A stretch of DNA of 64,000 nucleotides from the NCBI RefSeq assembly GCF_047495875.1, contig NC_092467.1, positions 26,538,066 through 26,602,065 on the forward strand. Reading direction: 5' to 3'. Positions 1 through 11,362 of this stretch are shown here, piece after piece. How positions within the stretch are numbered: position 1 is the first letter of the stretch; each line of letters begins with the position of its first letter. Source of the DNA: Pithys albifrons albifrons (lineage: Eukaryota > Chordata > Aves > Passeriformes > Thamnophilidae). Below the pieces are notes generated by a model, which was not told the DNA's origin, searched no databases, and saw only the letters and a list, made by a program, of their open reading frames with translations. The position numbers were made by a program, and so were the translations under genes.

Positions 1-1726
1 CTCCTTTTCTTTGAATCTGAATTATGCAATCTAGACTGCTGGCCATTATTTTTGGGTCCACATTCCTAAGAAAATATGTTTGAACTGTCTTACATCTCAC
101 AAGATTATAAGTATTTCTAGAGGTCAAAAGCTTCTACATAGGCATTCAGTCAAACAGATAAAAACATCTGGACAATAATTTTAATTAAGTCATAGAACTC
201 ATTTTCCTAAGCCACAAATACTATAGTTTTTAATAATAACAATTTATAGTACCATAATGTCCTAACAAGAAAACGGGACTATACTATGCTTAGCAGTACA
301 AAATGCAAGCCAAGGTGATAAGTTAGAAAAATAATTATACAGTGAGTCCAGTCCCAACACTCCAGAGAGTAAGGAGTAGTACTCTGTCCAAGCACAATGG
401 AGCAGGCAAAGCAAACAAATTCTGTAATACTGTATTGTAACATCTCTCTGTGCATAATTTGGGTTTGCAGGAAGCCTTTGCAGCTTTGGTATTTATTTGG
501 TAAGACCAAAAGCTGGGGATGAATCTACCATGCAGCCTTCTAACGGGTGCAGCAAAGCAGTAGATGGAGCCCACATAAAAAACAACTCCATTACCCTCCT
601 GCCTCTTTGTAATATACTTTCAACTTGTCTTTGAAGGCCATCAAAATATGAAATTACCTTAAATATGGAAGCTGCATGACAACATTTCAATTAAAAAGCT
701 TCTAGGAAAGGTCATGGAGAGCAGGTATAATATATTTCCAAAGCTCTTGGAAAGAAGAAGGGTACAACATGGGTCATGTCACAATTATGGTAAATTGGGT
801 AAAACATAGTTTCCTGAGACTGCTCCAAGCAGAATAAAAGTGATTGAGAAAGTCACAATATGACAGGTATTAATAAGTACCTCCTATCATAATGTCTGAT
901 ATAATATCTTTTATCTAGAAGGAACCCAAAGTGCTTTGTAAAACCCTACATGGAATAATTTCTTTTATCACTAACACGCTCCCATATTTCTGAGAAAGCA
1001 GTGCACTGATGAACTCTACACAGCAGCACAGCATGAAATTTTTCAAAATCCCAGAAAGTGAAGAATACCATTTCTGTCTGAAATTTGGGCAGGAAAAAGC
1101 TGCATTTGGGGGCAAGTTCTTGCCAGCATAGTACATTTTCAATAGCAAACACCCTGAAGTGCTAATGCCCTTCTGCCCAATGCCAAAAATATCTAGCACA
1201 GCTGTGCACTTTGTAACAAATTGTGTAGAATAAGTTCAATAGAGGAGTATTAGTTACTGAATCACCAGGAGCACACCCTTTGAAATCCATGTCCTACACT
1301 GAGGTTTCCTATCGAAGTACTACGTCAGAACAAGAGATTCTGACTTATCAGACCCCAAAAGATTCCAGACACGGTGACACAGCAAATCACACACTCCCAC
1401 AGTATTTAACAGAGAGTCAGTAAAATACCAAAAACCTACATGAAATCTTAGCTGAATATCTGGGGTAGAAGGCCTGTGTTAAATCCATCATTTGTTTAAA
1501 CAGTAAAAAACCCCAGACCCAACAAGGAAACAGATAGGTTGCTGAAGAGGAAACCTTCAAGGGCCTGGCTCTGACAGGCTTGTCAATATTAAGCAAGAAT
1601 GTATTCCTAAAGTATGGGAAAGGATTAGGCAAAGCCCTGTCACCATGTATTAAATATTTCCACTTGGTTCCTATTAACATCTTCTTACCTGTCTGCCCTG
1701 AACTCTATGCTTATTCTTAAAAATAT
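1..1726. other. Unique AT-rich non-coding DNA
   Basis: I see no exon, RNA gene or clear transposon here. All open frames are under 100 codons, unlike any family I know, and occur on both strands as chance would give. About 860-950 reads like a worn fragment of a MIR-type SINE, with a 'caaagtgctttgtaaaa' core that resembles the same part of the better copy near 12.1 kb. It is too degraded to call separately. Confidence 0.6.
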
Positions 1727-1743
1727 GTCTGTCTGTCTGTCTA
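1727..1743. repeat. (TGTC)n microsatellite
   Basis: About four perfect TGTC units lie in unique sequence. It is short, so probably only weakly polymorphic. Confidence 0.85.
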
Positions 1744-2465
1744 TCTTCAGTGAAATAACAATGCAAAAATGTGATCCTTTTCCTATACCCACAAGGCTGG
1801 GAGAAAGCATGCCTGGTGTCAGAAGGATGCAAAATTACAGGAAAAGAGCTTCCTTCCACAAAACAAACCTGTGTCTTGGGAGGAGTTTGACTTCTACAAC
1901 TATGGATTTTTTCTGGGGATTATTATTTTTTTCTCTGCCTGTGAAGGTTAAATGAATAATTATTTCAAGATCTCAGTCTGAGAAAAACATTTATTTCCAA
2001 AGAAAAGTATATACAGCTTCATTTGTCACTCTTAAACCTCTCCCTTTCCAGGTCATACAATTGAAAATGTGCTGCTTCTTTACAGGGTTTTCACAATTTT
2101 GATGATGGGAAGACAAATATTCACCCAATTTTTTAATGTCAGGATAGTTCAAGGTCTTAAAAAAATCTGTGGAATTCTTTCATTGAATTCAACGTGTCTC
2201 AAAAGAGGACTCGTTTTTCTGAAACATGAAACCCTTCCATATTTACATACATATGTCTGGGTAATATCTCTCCCTCACCTTGACCTTTTCCCCTATAAGC
2301 TCCTGACTTTACAGTGTTCCAGTAGGCTGTGCAGGTAAGAGAACATTGCAATACTATGGATCCTATGATTAACCATTCCTGTCATGTTTCTTATTTCCTA
2401 GAAATCACCTGAGGTCTGCACACAGGGATTTCCTTCCTCCCCAGCCCACCCCATGCTCACATGTG
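1744..2465. other. Unique non-coding DNA
   Basis: No recognisable gene or repeat. A donor-like 'caggtaaga' near 2331 follows a pyrimidine-rich 'ttacag' about 20 bases upstream. This could be read as a micro-exon, but nothing supports it. Confidence 0.55.
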
Positions 2466-2495
2466 CACACACACTCGAGCACACACACACACACA
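2466..2495. repeat. (CA)n microsatellite, interrupted
   Basis: Two CA runs are separated by 'ctcgag'. Alternating purine-pyrimidine DNA of this type can adopt Z form. A long pyrimidine tract lies about 120 bp downstream. Confidence 0.9.
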
Positions 2496-2614
2496 AAGGA
2501 TTATTTTATACTGACATTCAGCTGCCAGCTCATTCTATCCTGGTCTTTATAAAATAATATCCTAAGTAGCCTATTAGCTTTAAGGTCAAAGTCTTTGTCT
2601 ATTTTCTAAATCTG

Positions 2615-2652
2615 TTCTCTCCTCTCCCCCCCCTCCCACTTCCTTTCCTTTC
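2615..2652. repeat. Polypyrimidine tract
   Basis: The + strand is all C/T from 2615 to 2637, including a run of C, and again from 2639 to 2652 with a single A between. This strand asymmetry is the type that can form triplex DNA. It could equally be a worn microsatellite. Confidence 0.8.
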
Positions 2653-2679
2653 ATTACCCTTTCCTATCAATTATCTCAT

Positions 2680-3010
2680 CCCTGCCTGCTGCCCATCTGA
2701 GCGAGCCAGCAGGACCCCCTCAGTGCCCGCCAGATTGTCTCATTCAGCCTGCTCTCAGGTTGCTGCTGATTGCCGTCTTTATTCATTACCAAAACACTTG
2801 CTACATGGTGCTTGGGCCCTGGCAACCAAACTCACAGTCCTGCCAGCGAGAACGTAATTACTGGGACACCACAAACAGAGACTGGAGGCTGCTGTGAGTT
2901 GTTAGAAGCAGGAGTGAGATAGACCTGCGCTGTTTTCATGCGACTGGAGCTGCCTACTTGTTTGTCACTTGGTATGTGCTAATGATTGGCCTGTTACTTT
3001 TTTTTAACAG
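2680..3010. promoter_or_regulatory. Candidate conserved non-coding block
   Basis: About 330 bp are visibly GC-richer and more complex than the flanks, with no microsatellite and no transposon match. It contains short repeated words such as CAGCAGG and CTGCTG and homeodomain-like 'gtaattac' near 2853. Its open frames are short and unlike any protein. By composition it resembles vertebrate conserved enhancers, but conservation cannot be judged from one sequence, so this is inference. A missed 5' exon is an alternative. Confidence 0.3.
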
Positions 3011-4471
3011 GCTTTATCTGAGACAAAATATATCTCTAAACAAACTCACAGATCTGTCAAGGGCAGCAATTTACAGGTGTGGAATATGGCAAGAGAGGAG
3101 CTTTCATCTACAGCTTTATGAAGGATTTGGAACCACTGGCACTACTTGGGTGTGGAAGGTATGCTGAGAGCCTTCTCTGATCTGTGGGAGGCTCCCTATA
3201 AAGGCAGAATACATTCTCCTTATTTGTTTGTTGAACTAAAACAGTTACTAGACACTGTGTTAGGCAGCCTGAGCCTCCCAAGTGACGATTTGCCTTCCCG
3301 AAGGAGCTGAATGTTACTTACAAATTATCTCACACACAGATTATCTTTTTGTCTCCTTGTGTGCAAATTGCACAAGTTTTCTGCTCTTATTTCAACCTCT
3401 GTATTGACTGCCCTTCCCTGTAAAAACCTGTCTTAAAATTTCACTCTTTCACTAGGGAAGTCAAGCTGGGTGCTGTTGTTCCTAAAATAATATTTATTAG
3501 GGGAAGATCATTCTGACATCAGCTGAAAGCTTCTCTGTGTCTTTTGTATCTGCTCTTCAAATCCTTAATCTTTAAAGTGCTCACAAACGAGGCAAATGCC
3601 TTAATGCTAAGCAGTCTGTAGCAGATTTGAAAGTTAAATTCGAGCAGCATTTATCTCCCCATCAATGAGAAGGATTTATCCTATTACCTATCACTACCAT
3701 TGACAAGAACAGGTTCTGTGTATCTCCAACATAACAAGGGAAGCAGATCCATCTAAAACTTCTCAAATAAAAAAACACCTTTGATCCAAGCAGTATCAAA
3801 TGGTATGACAACAGCTATAGTGATAATACTGTACATCACATAGAAAATAATTGATATACTGAAAGAAAGCCAAACAGATAATTTACAAAAAAAAAAAAGC
3901 AAAGGGAAAACCTTTCATACCACAGAGTTACGAAGACCTTGCCCCTGGATTTGTTTGCAGTGCTTTGCTTAAGGTTTAATTCTATTGATTACACATTCCA
4001 TTTTCCAAAGTGCCATTTGCCTGAAGGAGCAGGTGGTGTTTGCTGTTTCCATTTAACTGATATATTAGCCATGTGGTGCACTGCATCAGTGGGCAGTATT
4101 AATCAATTTACGGCAAGATGACAGAGAGAATCACTCACAGCAAAATTGCAAGGGGGAAAAAAAGGACAAAAGAAGGAAAATAATGACCATTAATGGGGAA
4201 CTTGAAAACAAAACAAAAAAAAATCTGTGCTTTTAATACTTCTCTTTCATAACAAATGAAATTGGAAGAATTTAGGAATGGCCAGTGTTTGAAAGGAGAC
4301 AAATATCACTATCTCCAGCGCAGTACTTTTTGTAAGCACTTTACTCTTTGGCATTGTGTAGTGAATACACAGTCATAGACCTTGATACTTGCTGAGAAAC
4401 TTACATTTCCCTTCCTTAAACAAAAGCAAAATGCATCATACAAGATCAAAGCTGGTACGGGTCTTTTCTTG
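3011..4471. other. Unique non-coding DNA
   Basis: No gene seen. It includes an A12 run at about 3889-3900. About 4000-4150 is a more complex block (homeodomain-like 'tattaatcaattta' near 4098), which could be another non-coding regulatory element. Open frames are below 70 codons and unrecognisable. Confidence 0.5.
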
Positions 4472-4563
4472 AAGATCCATTAAGATTCTACATATGAAAA
4501 CCATTTTTGTGTTATACAAGATCCATTAAGTTTCTACATATGAAAACCTTTTTTGTGTTATAC
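4472..4563. repeat. 46-bp tandem duplication
   Basis: Copies lie at 4472-4517 and 4518-4563, directly abutting. Each begins 'aagatccattaag' and ends 'ttttgtgttatac'. They differ at only about two positions, which points to a fairly recent local duplication, probably replication slippage, and not an ancient satellite. There is no third copy. Confidence 0.92.
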
Positions 4564-5198
4564 TATCTAATATATTATTTTAGTAAATATTTTTAATATG
4601 TGAATTTAATATGAAGATTTCTATGACACTGAGGTGTTTATGTTTCAATTCAGCTTGTTCCATTCATAAGATTTTTATTTTTAAAAAATTAGATCAAGTT
4701 ACATATTGCTGTGTAATTATGCTTCTTCAAAAATATATCTTGATTTATATTCAGTGAGAAAATAGAGAAAGATACATGCAGAGGAGGGCAAATGACTTTC
4801 TATCTATTTGCAGTCAGGAAATTCATACTTTTCTTCAGAAATCACAGAAAAGGCACCAAACTTCAGCTGAATACTTTCACACTCCAAATTGCTTTCTCAG
4901 CCACAAAGCAGTGGAAATAAAGAATTGGCAGAGCAGCTTTAGGCTCCCCAAGGGTGTCTCCAGCAGGAGCTCAGAGGGCCGTGCTCTTCCCAGTCATGTC
5001 AGTCACACCACAGGATGAGAAGCACATTCCTCTGCCACAAATCTGCCTATTCCAGTTTCTCTGCCTCCAGCATTTTCACCCTGCCAAACGTCCCCTTGCT
5101 GCAAACAGGGAAATGATCTGGGGCAGATCCACAGCTGGGTTAATTCGGGTGGTGCAGCAGAGACACTCTGGTGACCAGAAGCCAAGAGAAGGTTTCAG
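4564..5198. other. Unique non-coding DNA
   Basis: AT-rich up to about 4900, then somewhat GC-richer toward the CR1 fragment. Part of the GC-richer sequence (about 4950-5198) could be older, unrecognisable CR1 body, but I cannot align it. No gene recognised. Confidence 0.5.
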
Positions 5199-5328
5199 CC
5201 CAGGCTGGGTGGGACCCTGAGCAACCTGATCCAGTGAGTGGCATCCCTGTCCCTGGCATGGGGGTTGGAACTAGCTGACCTTTAAGGTCCCTTACAACCC
5301 AAACCATCCTATTATTCTATGACTCTGT
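5199..5328 (+). mobile_element. CR1 LINE 3' end, 5'-truncated
   Basis: The sequence reads through the characteristic CR1 3' terminus: 'gggaccctgagcaacctgat', a 'gtccctggcatgggggttgg' block, 'gacctttaaggtccctta', 'caacccaaaccat', then an 'attattctatgactctg' tail. CR1 is a non-LTR retrotransposon whose copies are usually cut at the 5' side and end in short octamer-like units, not poly-A. Only the last ~130 bp survive and there is no open frame. It supports a bird (or at least archosaur) origin. Confidence 0.93.
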
Positions 5329-8300
5329 AAGCCACAGAAAAGAGCCAGGATGGCTGAAGATTCCTTGAAGTTTGTAGAATCAAAGGATTCTGCAAGAATT
5401 GCAAACCCTCACATTAAATACCAAGCAACACATTGAGAAAGGAGTGAAAGGAATGTGAGCCCATGTAAAAGGAGAGACACCATTTAGGAAAACCGTCAGA
5501 TGTCCCTGAACAGCATGTAATCTATCTCCTTTGTCTCCTTACACACACTGTCTCCCAGAAGCTGACTTATGCCTGAGTATTTGATGCATTTTGTTGTTTA
5601 ATATTCTATCCTTCCTTATTTTTATAAAGTATGATGAGACAGTGAAACTATGCTTCATAAATTAACAAATAATAATAAAACACTGCTTCAGGAACTTGTC
5701 TAAATGATCTAACATTATCATGAATCATAGTCTTAATGAATATCAAGGAATTATTTGACAATGGAGTATCATATTGCAAAATTCAATACAATAAAGTTAT
5801 AACAGCTCTCAGTAACACCACATCATTAAATAAATATAGCAAACTTTTCAATTAGGCAATATAATAAGCTGATGGAGAGTTTGCTTTTGTATCTTTTGTG
5901 CTTTTCTTTTTTGCATCTCTGGACAAAGAAAGGGTTTGAACATCTGAACAAGTTTACAGGGTCTAAGTGAAGATGACAATAATGTGAAAAACAGAACTGC
6001 GAAAATCACTTTAAAACATTTAAGTGAAATTATACATGGGCTAATTTACAGGCTAGGGTCTTTTAAGGGAAATTTCTTTTATCCTCATGAGCTATTTCAT
6101 AGCAAAACACTATCAGGAAACCATTTCAAAAAATCATGCCAGCTTAGGAATTGCCACAATTAATGAATCTCATGGACCAATCTTTCCCATTGTTCTTTCC
6201 TTAACAATGTCTAATAGGTTGTATTTCAGAAGAAAATGCAAAAACTCCAAAGCCTTGCTTCACACAGCTGTAAGGTTACTCCCTTTACTCTCCTCATAAT
6301 CACTAAAATGAAATAATTTAATGCTGAAGCATATGTTTTCATATGATGTGAAACTTGTTAGGCAATTAGAACTCCAGCTTTTCTTTATAAGCATTCAAGA
6401 ATCTGATCCTAGGGGAGTGTTTCTATATTTTTGGTCTCTGTTACAGCTGGTGCCTAGGAGTTTCACACTGGATTTTCTTCATAGTACTATTCCAGTAGCA
6501 GGCACTATTCTTTCAAACCTGTGAAGAACTATTATTTTTCTAGATTTATGTCTGTTTCCTGTGATTTTTTTGTAATACACTATGCAAAGACGCTTTCTAG
6601 CAGCTGTGACTGTTTCCCCACATTTGCCAAGCGATGCTGGTCTCTTAGGCAGGCACTCCTAAGGTGGGAGCTGCCAATCAGTACAGACGATGATATGTGT
6701 CCAAACACCCGTAGGAAGGACTACTCACATTTGTACCCACTGAAAAGCAGGACATGGAAATAGGGCTATGAATATCTCTTTACAATTTCTACTTTAATAT
6801 TCTGACTTAGTGGCTGCTGCTCTGACATTACAGTGTTTTTAGTGCTGCTGTAAGCAACTGCAGTAGATTACCAAAAGTCATGAGGCAGGAGCAAGGGCCT
6901 TAACATCTCTACATTTTTATTATTTTTTTTTTCATTTTGCACACCCAGACACATACTCCTGGTGTCAGGCTGCTTATCTGCTGCTGTGAAAGGGCTAACA
7001 GAAAAATGCTACTTATGCTCCCTAAGAGAGGGGAAAGATGCTTTAGTAGCTGCAAGTGCCTTCATCTCTGTAAAAGGAGTCATGGGAGACTAGTGTGACC
7101 TACCCTAGCAATAGAAATTCATGACTGTGAGCCCAGTGCTCACCCCCAACGCACTGCAGAGCACCTTACAACATTGCTCTTTACCTCTGTCTGCCCCACC
7201 ACCTTCCAAATGTAGCGTGATTACAGCCCTAAGCTGACTCCTCTCCTTGTCTCCTAAGGAAGACAAGCAATTTATTTTCTCCACTGTAGCAGTGCCCTCC
7301 TTCCTGGCCTGGCACATCACTTAAAGGCAGTTGTCGTGATGTAAGGGAGGACAGAGACTGGCCCTCATCAGCAATTCTGCATAGATATGCCCACGAAGAA
7401 TAAAAGCAGCCTTTTCCACACCAGGCTGCTTATTAAACAGCTCTTAATGGTCTGTGAGACCTTCCCTCTTCCCTCTGCCTCCAAAAATGTACATTGCTTT
7501 ATGGGACTTGGGGGAACTACAGGCTGACTACATGGAACTAGAAAAGGATGAATTCTAATTAAGAGATAATGTCAGTGGAATAGAACTTTGTCACAGGATA
7601 ATGATCCCCTGCTGTTAGATAAATATGGAAGCAAAACTTAGGCAGTTTTTGAAAATAAACAGTGAGGTGATGCCAAGATGTTTATATTCAGAAAGGGAAA
7701 CATTTATCCCTCTGCAGTATTTCTATTTCATGGGGTTTTTTAATTAAACAGAACCAATCCTTCCCTCCCACCCAACAGAAAACATCTTCATTAATGACCT
7801 TGGTCTTACAAACTATCAGGAATGCATGATCCTTACTGAAATCAAAGAGAGGTGGAAGGCAGCACTGACAGGTTCACTTTGTGGAAGTAATAGAGGTTTG
7901 AGGATGTAATCAATAAAGCTTAGCAACGATTAGTAATATTTTTCCAGTTATTAATACTCAAATTACTAGCTATAATGAGCCAAACTACCTTCTGGCAAAA
8001 CTCCTTTTTGTCAATGGATGTATGCCAGCAGGCAGTTTGGTTCAGTGTTTTACTGTATATGTATTCAGTGGGCCAATTTTGATCTGTTACCTGTTTATAT
8101 TTGGAATACATCAACAAAAGTCAGTGGAATTACAAAGCAAAAGCTAAGTAAAATCTGCTCGTTAATGCTTTTACACTGTATTTCTTTAATTTACAATTTC
8201 TTGGTAAGTGGGAAGAAAATAGAGCCAGCAAAATATAGTGGCTTTTTAAAATAAAAAAAAAAAGCTTCAAAAGTCAAACTGTATGTCAGTGACTTGGTTT

Positions 8301-8595
8301 GCTCTGTCTGCCAAAAGTAATTCTCTTCACCCAATGCAACTGGAAGTGGCATGCAAATCAGTGAGTTACAAATGTGTGGGGAGAAAGCCTGGCTGCTGCT
8401 TCAGGTTGCAAAAAAGGAGCTCAGAAACACCAAGCTTGGAAGTTCTGGCTGTGGTTTTTGCTCTCTGTTTAAAAGGAAAAGCCTTGTTCTCGCTCTATTG
8501 CATCATTTCTAATGACTCTAGAAAGGGGCACAATTAGGGTACATTTGTAGGTCCCCAATCCTCAGATATTTTTGGGGTAAATCCTGCAAATGAAT
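5329..8595. other. Unique non-coding DNA, about 3.3 kb
   Basis: No exon, RNA gene or confident repeat. Open frames reach at most about 80 codons and match nothing I know. A perfect octamer ATGCAAAT (POU-factor type) is at 8351-8358, which is expected by chance about once or more in a window this size. The region near 7050-7320 is slightly GC-richer without further signal. Confidence 0.55.
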
Positions 8596-8630
8596 GTCAC
8601 CAGCGAGATGGTGACCAGTCCTGCACTGGT
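8596..8630. repeat. Two adjacent short inverted repeats
   Basis: A 7-bp perfect stem (8596-8602 with 8609-8615, loop of 6) overlaps by two bases a 6-bp stem (8614-8619 with 8625-8630, loop of 5). They could be alternative hairpins. They are too short to be a miRNA precursor, and there is no T-run to suggest a Pol III terminator. Confidence 0.7.
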
Positions 8631-9216
8631 GCTGATCCCAGCTCTGGAGTGCCCCAGGAAGAAGGTAGGAGGAAATATTTGAAGAATGCCATCAAGGCAC
8701 TGACATGTCCCCAAGAAAGATGCAGCTCAGACATGCCATCATTTGAAATTTGTCTCACATGGCAGAACTTATGGCATAAAGATTCAGCTGCTTCCCTTTG
8801 CAATTTAGGCTCCATTCTATCCCAAATTACAGATTTTTTCAACTGACAAAAAGGTGTCACACAGATCTTTCAGCAAGAATACACATAGTTTTAGTTAAAT
8901 TGATTAAATGAATCTGGTACACCTCTTCATTGTTTTTCTGTTCTGTTATTTTCATAATATGGTATTTAGCTGTCAGAAATTGCATTCAGGAAAATTCAAT
9001 GGTGATACTTTTTTTCCTATATAAGCAAATAAAATCAATTAAAAAGCAGGAATGAAGTTTCTAGTGGCACTTTGCAATGACTGACTAATATATTTTGAAT
9101 ATTTTTCATTGTAAATTTGCTTTCCTTGACTCTCTTTCCTTGAAAACTTCTATTTAGTGAAAACAAATCCACAATGTCAACATTTTGCATTTTGTTTATT
9201 CTTGAATAGCATCGAT
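8631..9216. other. Unique non-coding DNA
   Basis: Overlapping opposite-strand open frames of 65 and 87 codons occur at 8597-8860 and resemble no known protein. From about 8880 the sequence is AT-rich with nothing recognisable. Confidence 0.5.
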
Positions 9217-9278
9217 CGGTGGTGGTGGCTGTTGTTGGTGTTGTTGTTATCGCTGTTGTTACTATGATTATGATGATG
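9217..9278. repeat. GGT/GTT trinucleotide-rich tract
   Basis: An imperfect run of GGT then GTT units passes into 'gattatgatgatg'. It is a decayed compound microsatellite with strong G+T bias on the + strand. Confidence 0.8.
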
Positions 9279-9479
9279 TCAATTTTTTAAATATTTTTTG
9301 CCATCTAGAGGATTGCAGGAGCTCTGGCTCCCTGCATGGCCCACCTATTTGACATTCAGGGTACTCTCCCCTTCCTCCATCGCTATGACAAGGTTACACA
9401 AAGTCTGCAGCCCTGCGAAAACAGGTGCCTTTAGAAGCTGAAACTCTGACAGACTCCATACACAGCAAGGCATCTGTGA

Positions 9480-9680
9480 CATCTTGGCGTCTGCCAGCTC
9501 CACTCTTGCTTGATTAGCTCTTGGTTACCTCAGTGATAATGTCTGGAGGCACTGATTAATGTACAATAATGGTACATCTCACTGGAAAGATAAGCTTATA
9601 GAAGATCAATTAAACAGTGGTAATTTCACAGGCTACAAGCTGGAAGAATGGTACCTGCAGCGTTTTCTTGGAGCTATTTT
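9480..9680. promoter_or_regulatory. Candidate conserved non-coding block
   Basis: Complex sequence without repeats, carrying several motif-like words: a GATA word 'agataag' near 9587, 'gattaatg' near 9554, 'gatcaattaa' near 9604 and a 'tttaatcag' near 9680. This density of homeodomain and GATA words is typical of developmental enhancers, but each word is common in AT-rich DNA. The call rests on appearance only. Confidence 0.27.
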
Positions 9681-9951
9681 TTAATCAGTTTCTTCTGCCT
9701 GCTCTAGAATTTTCATTTAAAACACTAACTATCATATGGGGGGAAAAAAAATAAATACCCTGAAAATGAAAGGTGATGGTACCCATTAAAATTACAAGGG
9801 AAAATGAATATGAATCGAGGCCCCTGAACATTCCTTCAGCTGTCAGAAGGTTACAAATTCTGCTTTGATGATAAGACAAGAAGTTTTTTTCAAATGCAAA
9901 CTTGCCATAAATGGTACATAGGAGAATGCCATTGTTTCATGCAATTACATT

Positions 9952-9965
9952 GTTGCCTGGGCAAC
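9952..9965. promoter_or_regulatory. RFX-type X-box, perfect dyad
   Basis: GTTGCC and GGCAAC half-sites face each other with a 2-bp spacer. This matches the X-box consensus (GTNRCC, spacer 0-3, RGYAAC) bound by RFX factors, which control cilia genes and, with CIITA partners, MHC class II genes. The sequence just upstream ('catgcaattacattg') carries C/EBP- and homeodomain-like words, so this may be the core of a small enhancer. No promoter or exon is visible nearby, so a distal role is likelier than a proximal one. Confidence 0.5.
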
Positions 9966-10159
9966 CGTGTACAAAAGTTAATGTAAGTACAGGTTTAAAG
10001 ATGAAGTGTCTCCTGAATTAGAATAAAACCCATTTAATAGTGTAGATGATCTACAGGGAAAAAAATAAAATGACCTGAATGTAACAATAAAAAGACCTCT
10101 TCTTGAGCAGGAGTATAAAGGTTACCTTCCTTCTTCAGTTTTTATCAGTCATTTAAAAA

Positions 10160-10179
10160 ATAATAATAATAATAATAAA
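10160..10179. repeat. (AAT)n microsatellite
   Basis: About seven AAT/TAA units follow a short A run. Simple slippage repeat. Confidence 0.88.
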
Positions 10180-10456
10180 AGCAGGAATCCTCAAGTACTA
10201 TATCTTAAATAGATATAACAATGAAAATGGAAAGAACACAGGTATCTTCATATCAGAAAATTTCAGAGAGATTCATCATGTAAATAAAAAAAAATCACAA
10301 AACTGTTGTTTTCATAAGGGTATCTAACACAGATGATACATTATTTTGCCCTGGAAAACAGTACTATGGGAAAGTATTTAATTGAAATGTATCCAGAGAT
10401 TATTCTTCAAATAATTATATTTAATGCAGATGGGGTAGGGAGAAAGCTATATTGTA

Positions 10457-10680
10457 GTGGGCAGTCAGTTTTATTACTGGAATGACTACACTTCTTCCTA
10501 TCATCAGCCTGGATTTAATGGCAGAATTATCGCCCATTATGTCTACTGCAAAGACTTCCACGGAGCAGGGTGGCCAAACATATATTTGAATGTGGGACTA
10601 AACCACACTGTTGAATGTATTCTTCAGTTCATTTTGCATCCCTGGTCACAAGCCAACGCAGAGAAGCATCCAGATATCAT
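10457..10680. promoter_or_regulatory. Candidate conserved non-coding block
   Basis: Relatively complex 220-bp stretch between AT-rich flanks. An open frame of 105 codons (10457-10774, +) crosses it and then runs straight into the (GA)n repeat, which argues against coding. The protein has no domain I recognise. It could be a regulatory element or merely non-repetitive DNA. Confidence 0.22.
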
Positions 10681-10697
10681 GAGAGAGAGAGAGAGAG
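10681..10697. repeat. (GA)n microsatellite
   Basis: Eight and a half perfect GA units. Confidence 0.88.
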
Positions 10698-11282
10698 GCC
10701 ATGAAGCAGCAAAAGAGCAGAAATTAAGATACACAAAGATATTTTTTTATGGTTTTTTTTTAAACCAAATATAATCTGCAAGGAATCCTGCATTTACATC
10801 CCTATTTCTAATGACAGTAACTGCCTCTGCCAGTTGAATAAAGAGAATACCTTTCTCAATTTGCAAGGAGGATTAAAAATACTCTTCTTTCTTTTCTTTC
10901 AAAATATGTGTATTATTTTTGAAAGACAAACTATTGTGCAGCCTTTGTCACTACAGCACCAAACAAGGATGTCTCCAGTATTTAGAAAGGACAAAACACA
11001 AGAAAACATATTGAAAGGAACAATGCTGTGCTACTGGAGACAGGGAGCAGCTGACCTAGCAGGTTTTTTCCATCTCTTATTTCTTGACTCTGTGAGAAAT
11101 GGCAGAAATGCATAATGAAGTACAACACATTCACTAAGACAGCAAGGAACTGAAAATAAAATAACACAATTTTCCCTGTTAGGAAATCGTAACCGTGTTT
11201 TGCTGGAAAAGTAAGGTAGGAAGAAAAGAGATTTCTGGCCAATGTTGAAAGAAAAACCTCTTTGTGCTAATCCAGTTGGGCA
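10698..11282. other. Unique non-coding DNA
   Basis: No gene or repeat recognised. Opposite-strand open frames of 93 and 86 codons overlap at 10834-11242, are rich in Phe and Leu from T-rich DNA, and look like chance. Confidence 0.55.
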
Positions 11283-11362
11283 TGATTTTCACAAGTGCAG
11301 AACACTTAAAACTCCACTTAAAGTCAATAGAAGCTGCAAGTGCTCAGCACTTCTGAAAATCA
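11283..11362. repeat. 80-bp palindromic repeat, MITE-like
   Basis: Arms 11283-11307 and 11338-11362 are inverted copies matching at 22 of 25 positions ('tgattttcacaagtgcag' against the complement of 'ctcagcacttctgaaaatca'), with a 30-bp centre containing 'aaagtcaatag'. From memory this resembles a dispersed palindromic element of turtles and other sauropsids with a 'gctcagcacctctgaaaatc' arm. Short elements like this are usually non-autonomous DNA-transposon derivatives. A transcript would fold into a long hairpin. I do not know its formal family name. Confidence 0.7.

Noticed and set aside
2306..2340. Micro-exon bounded by 'ttacag' and 'gtaaga'
   Set aside because: Such pairs are frequent by chance and there is no coding or transcript support.
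8351..8358. Perfect octamer ATGCAAAT as a regulatory site
   Set aside because: An 8-mer is expected about twice in a window this size counting both strands; context gives no support.
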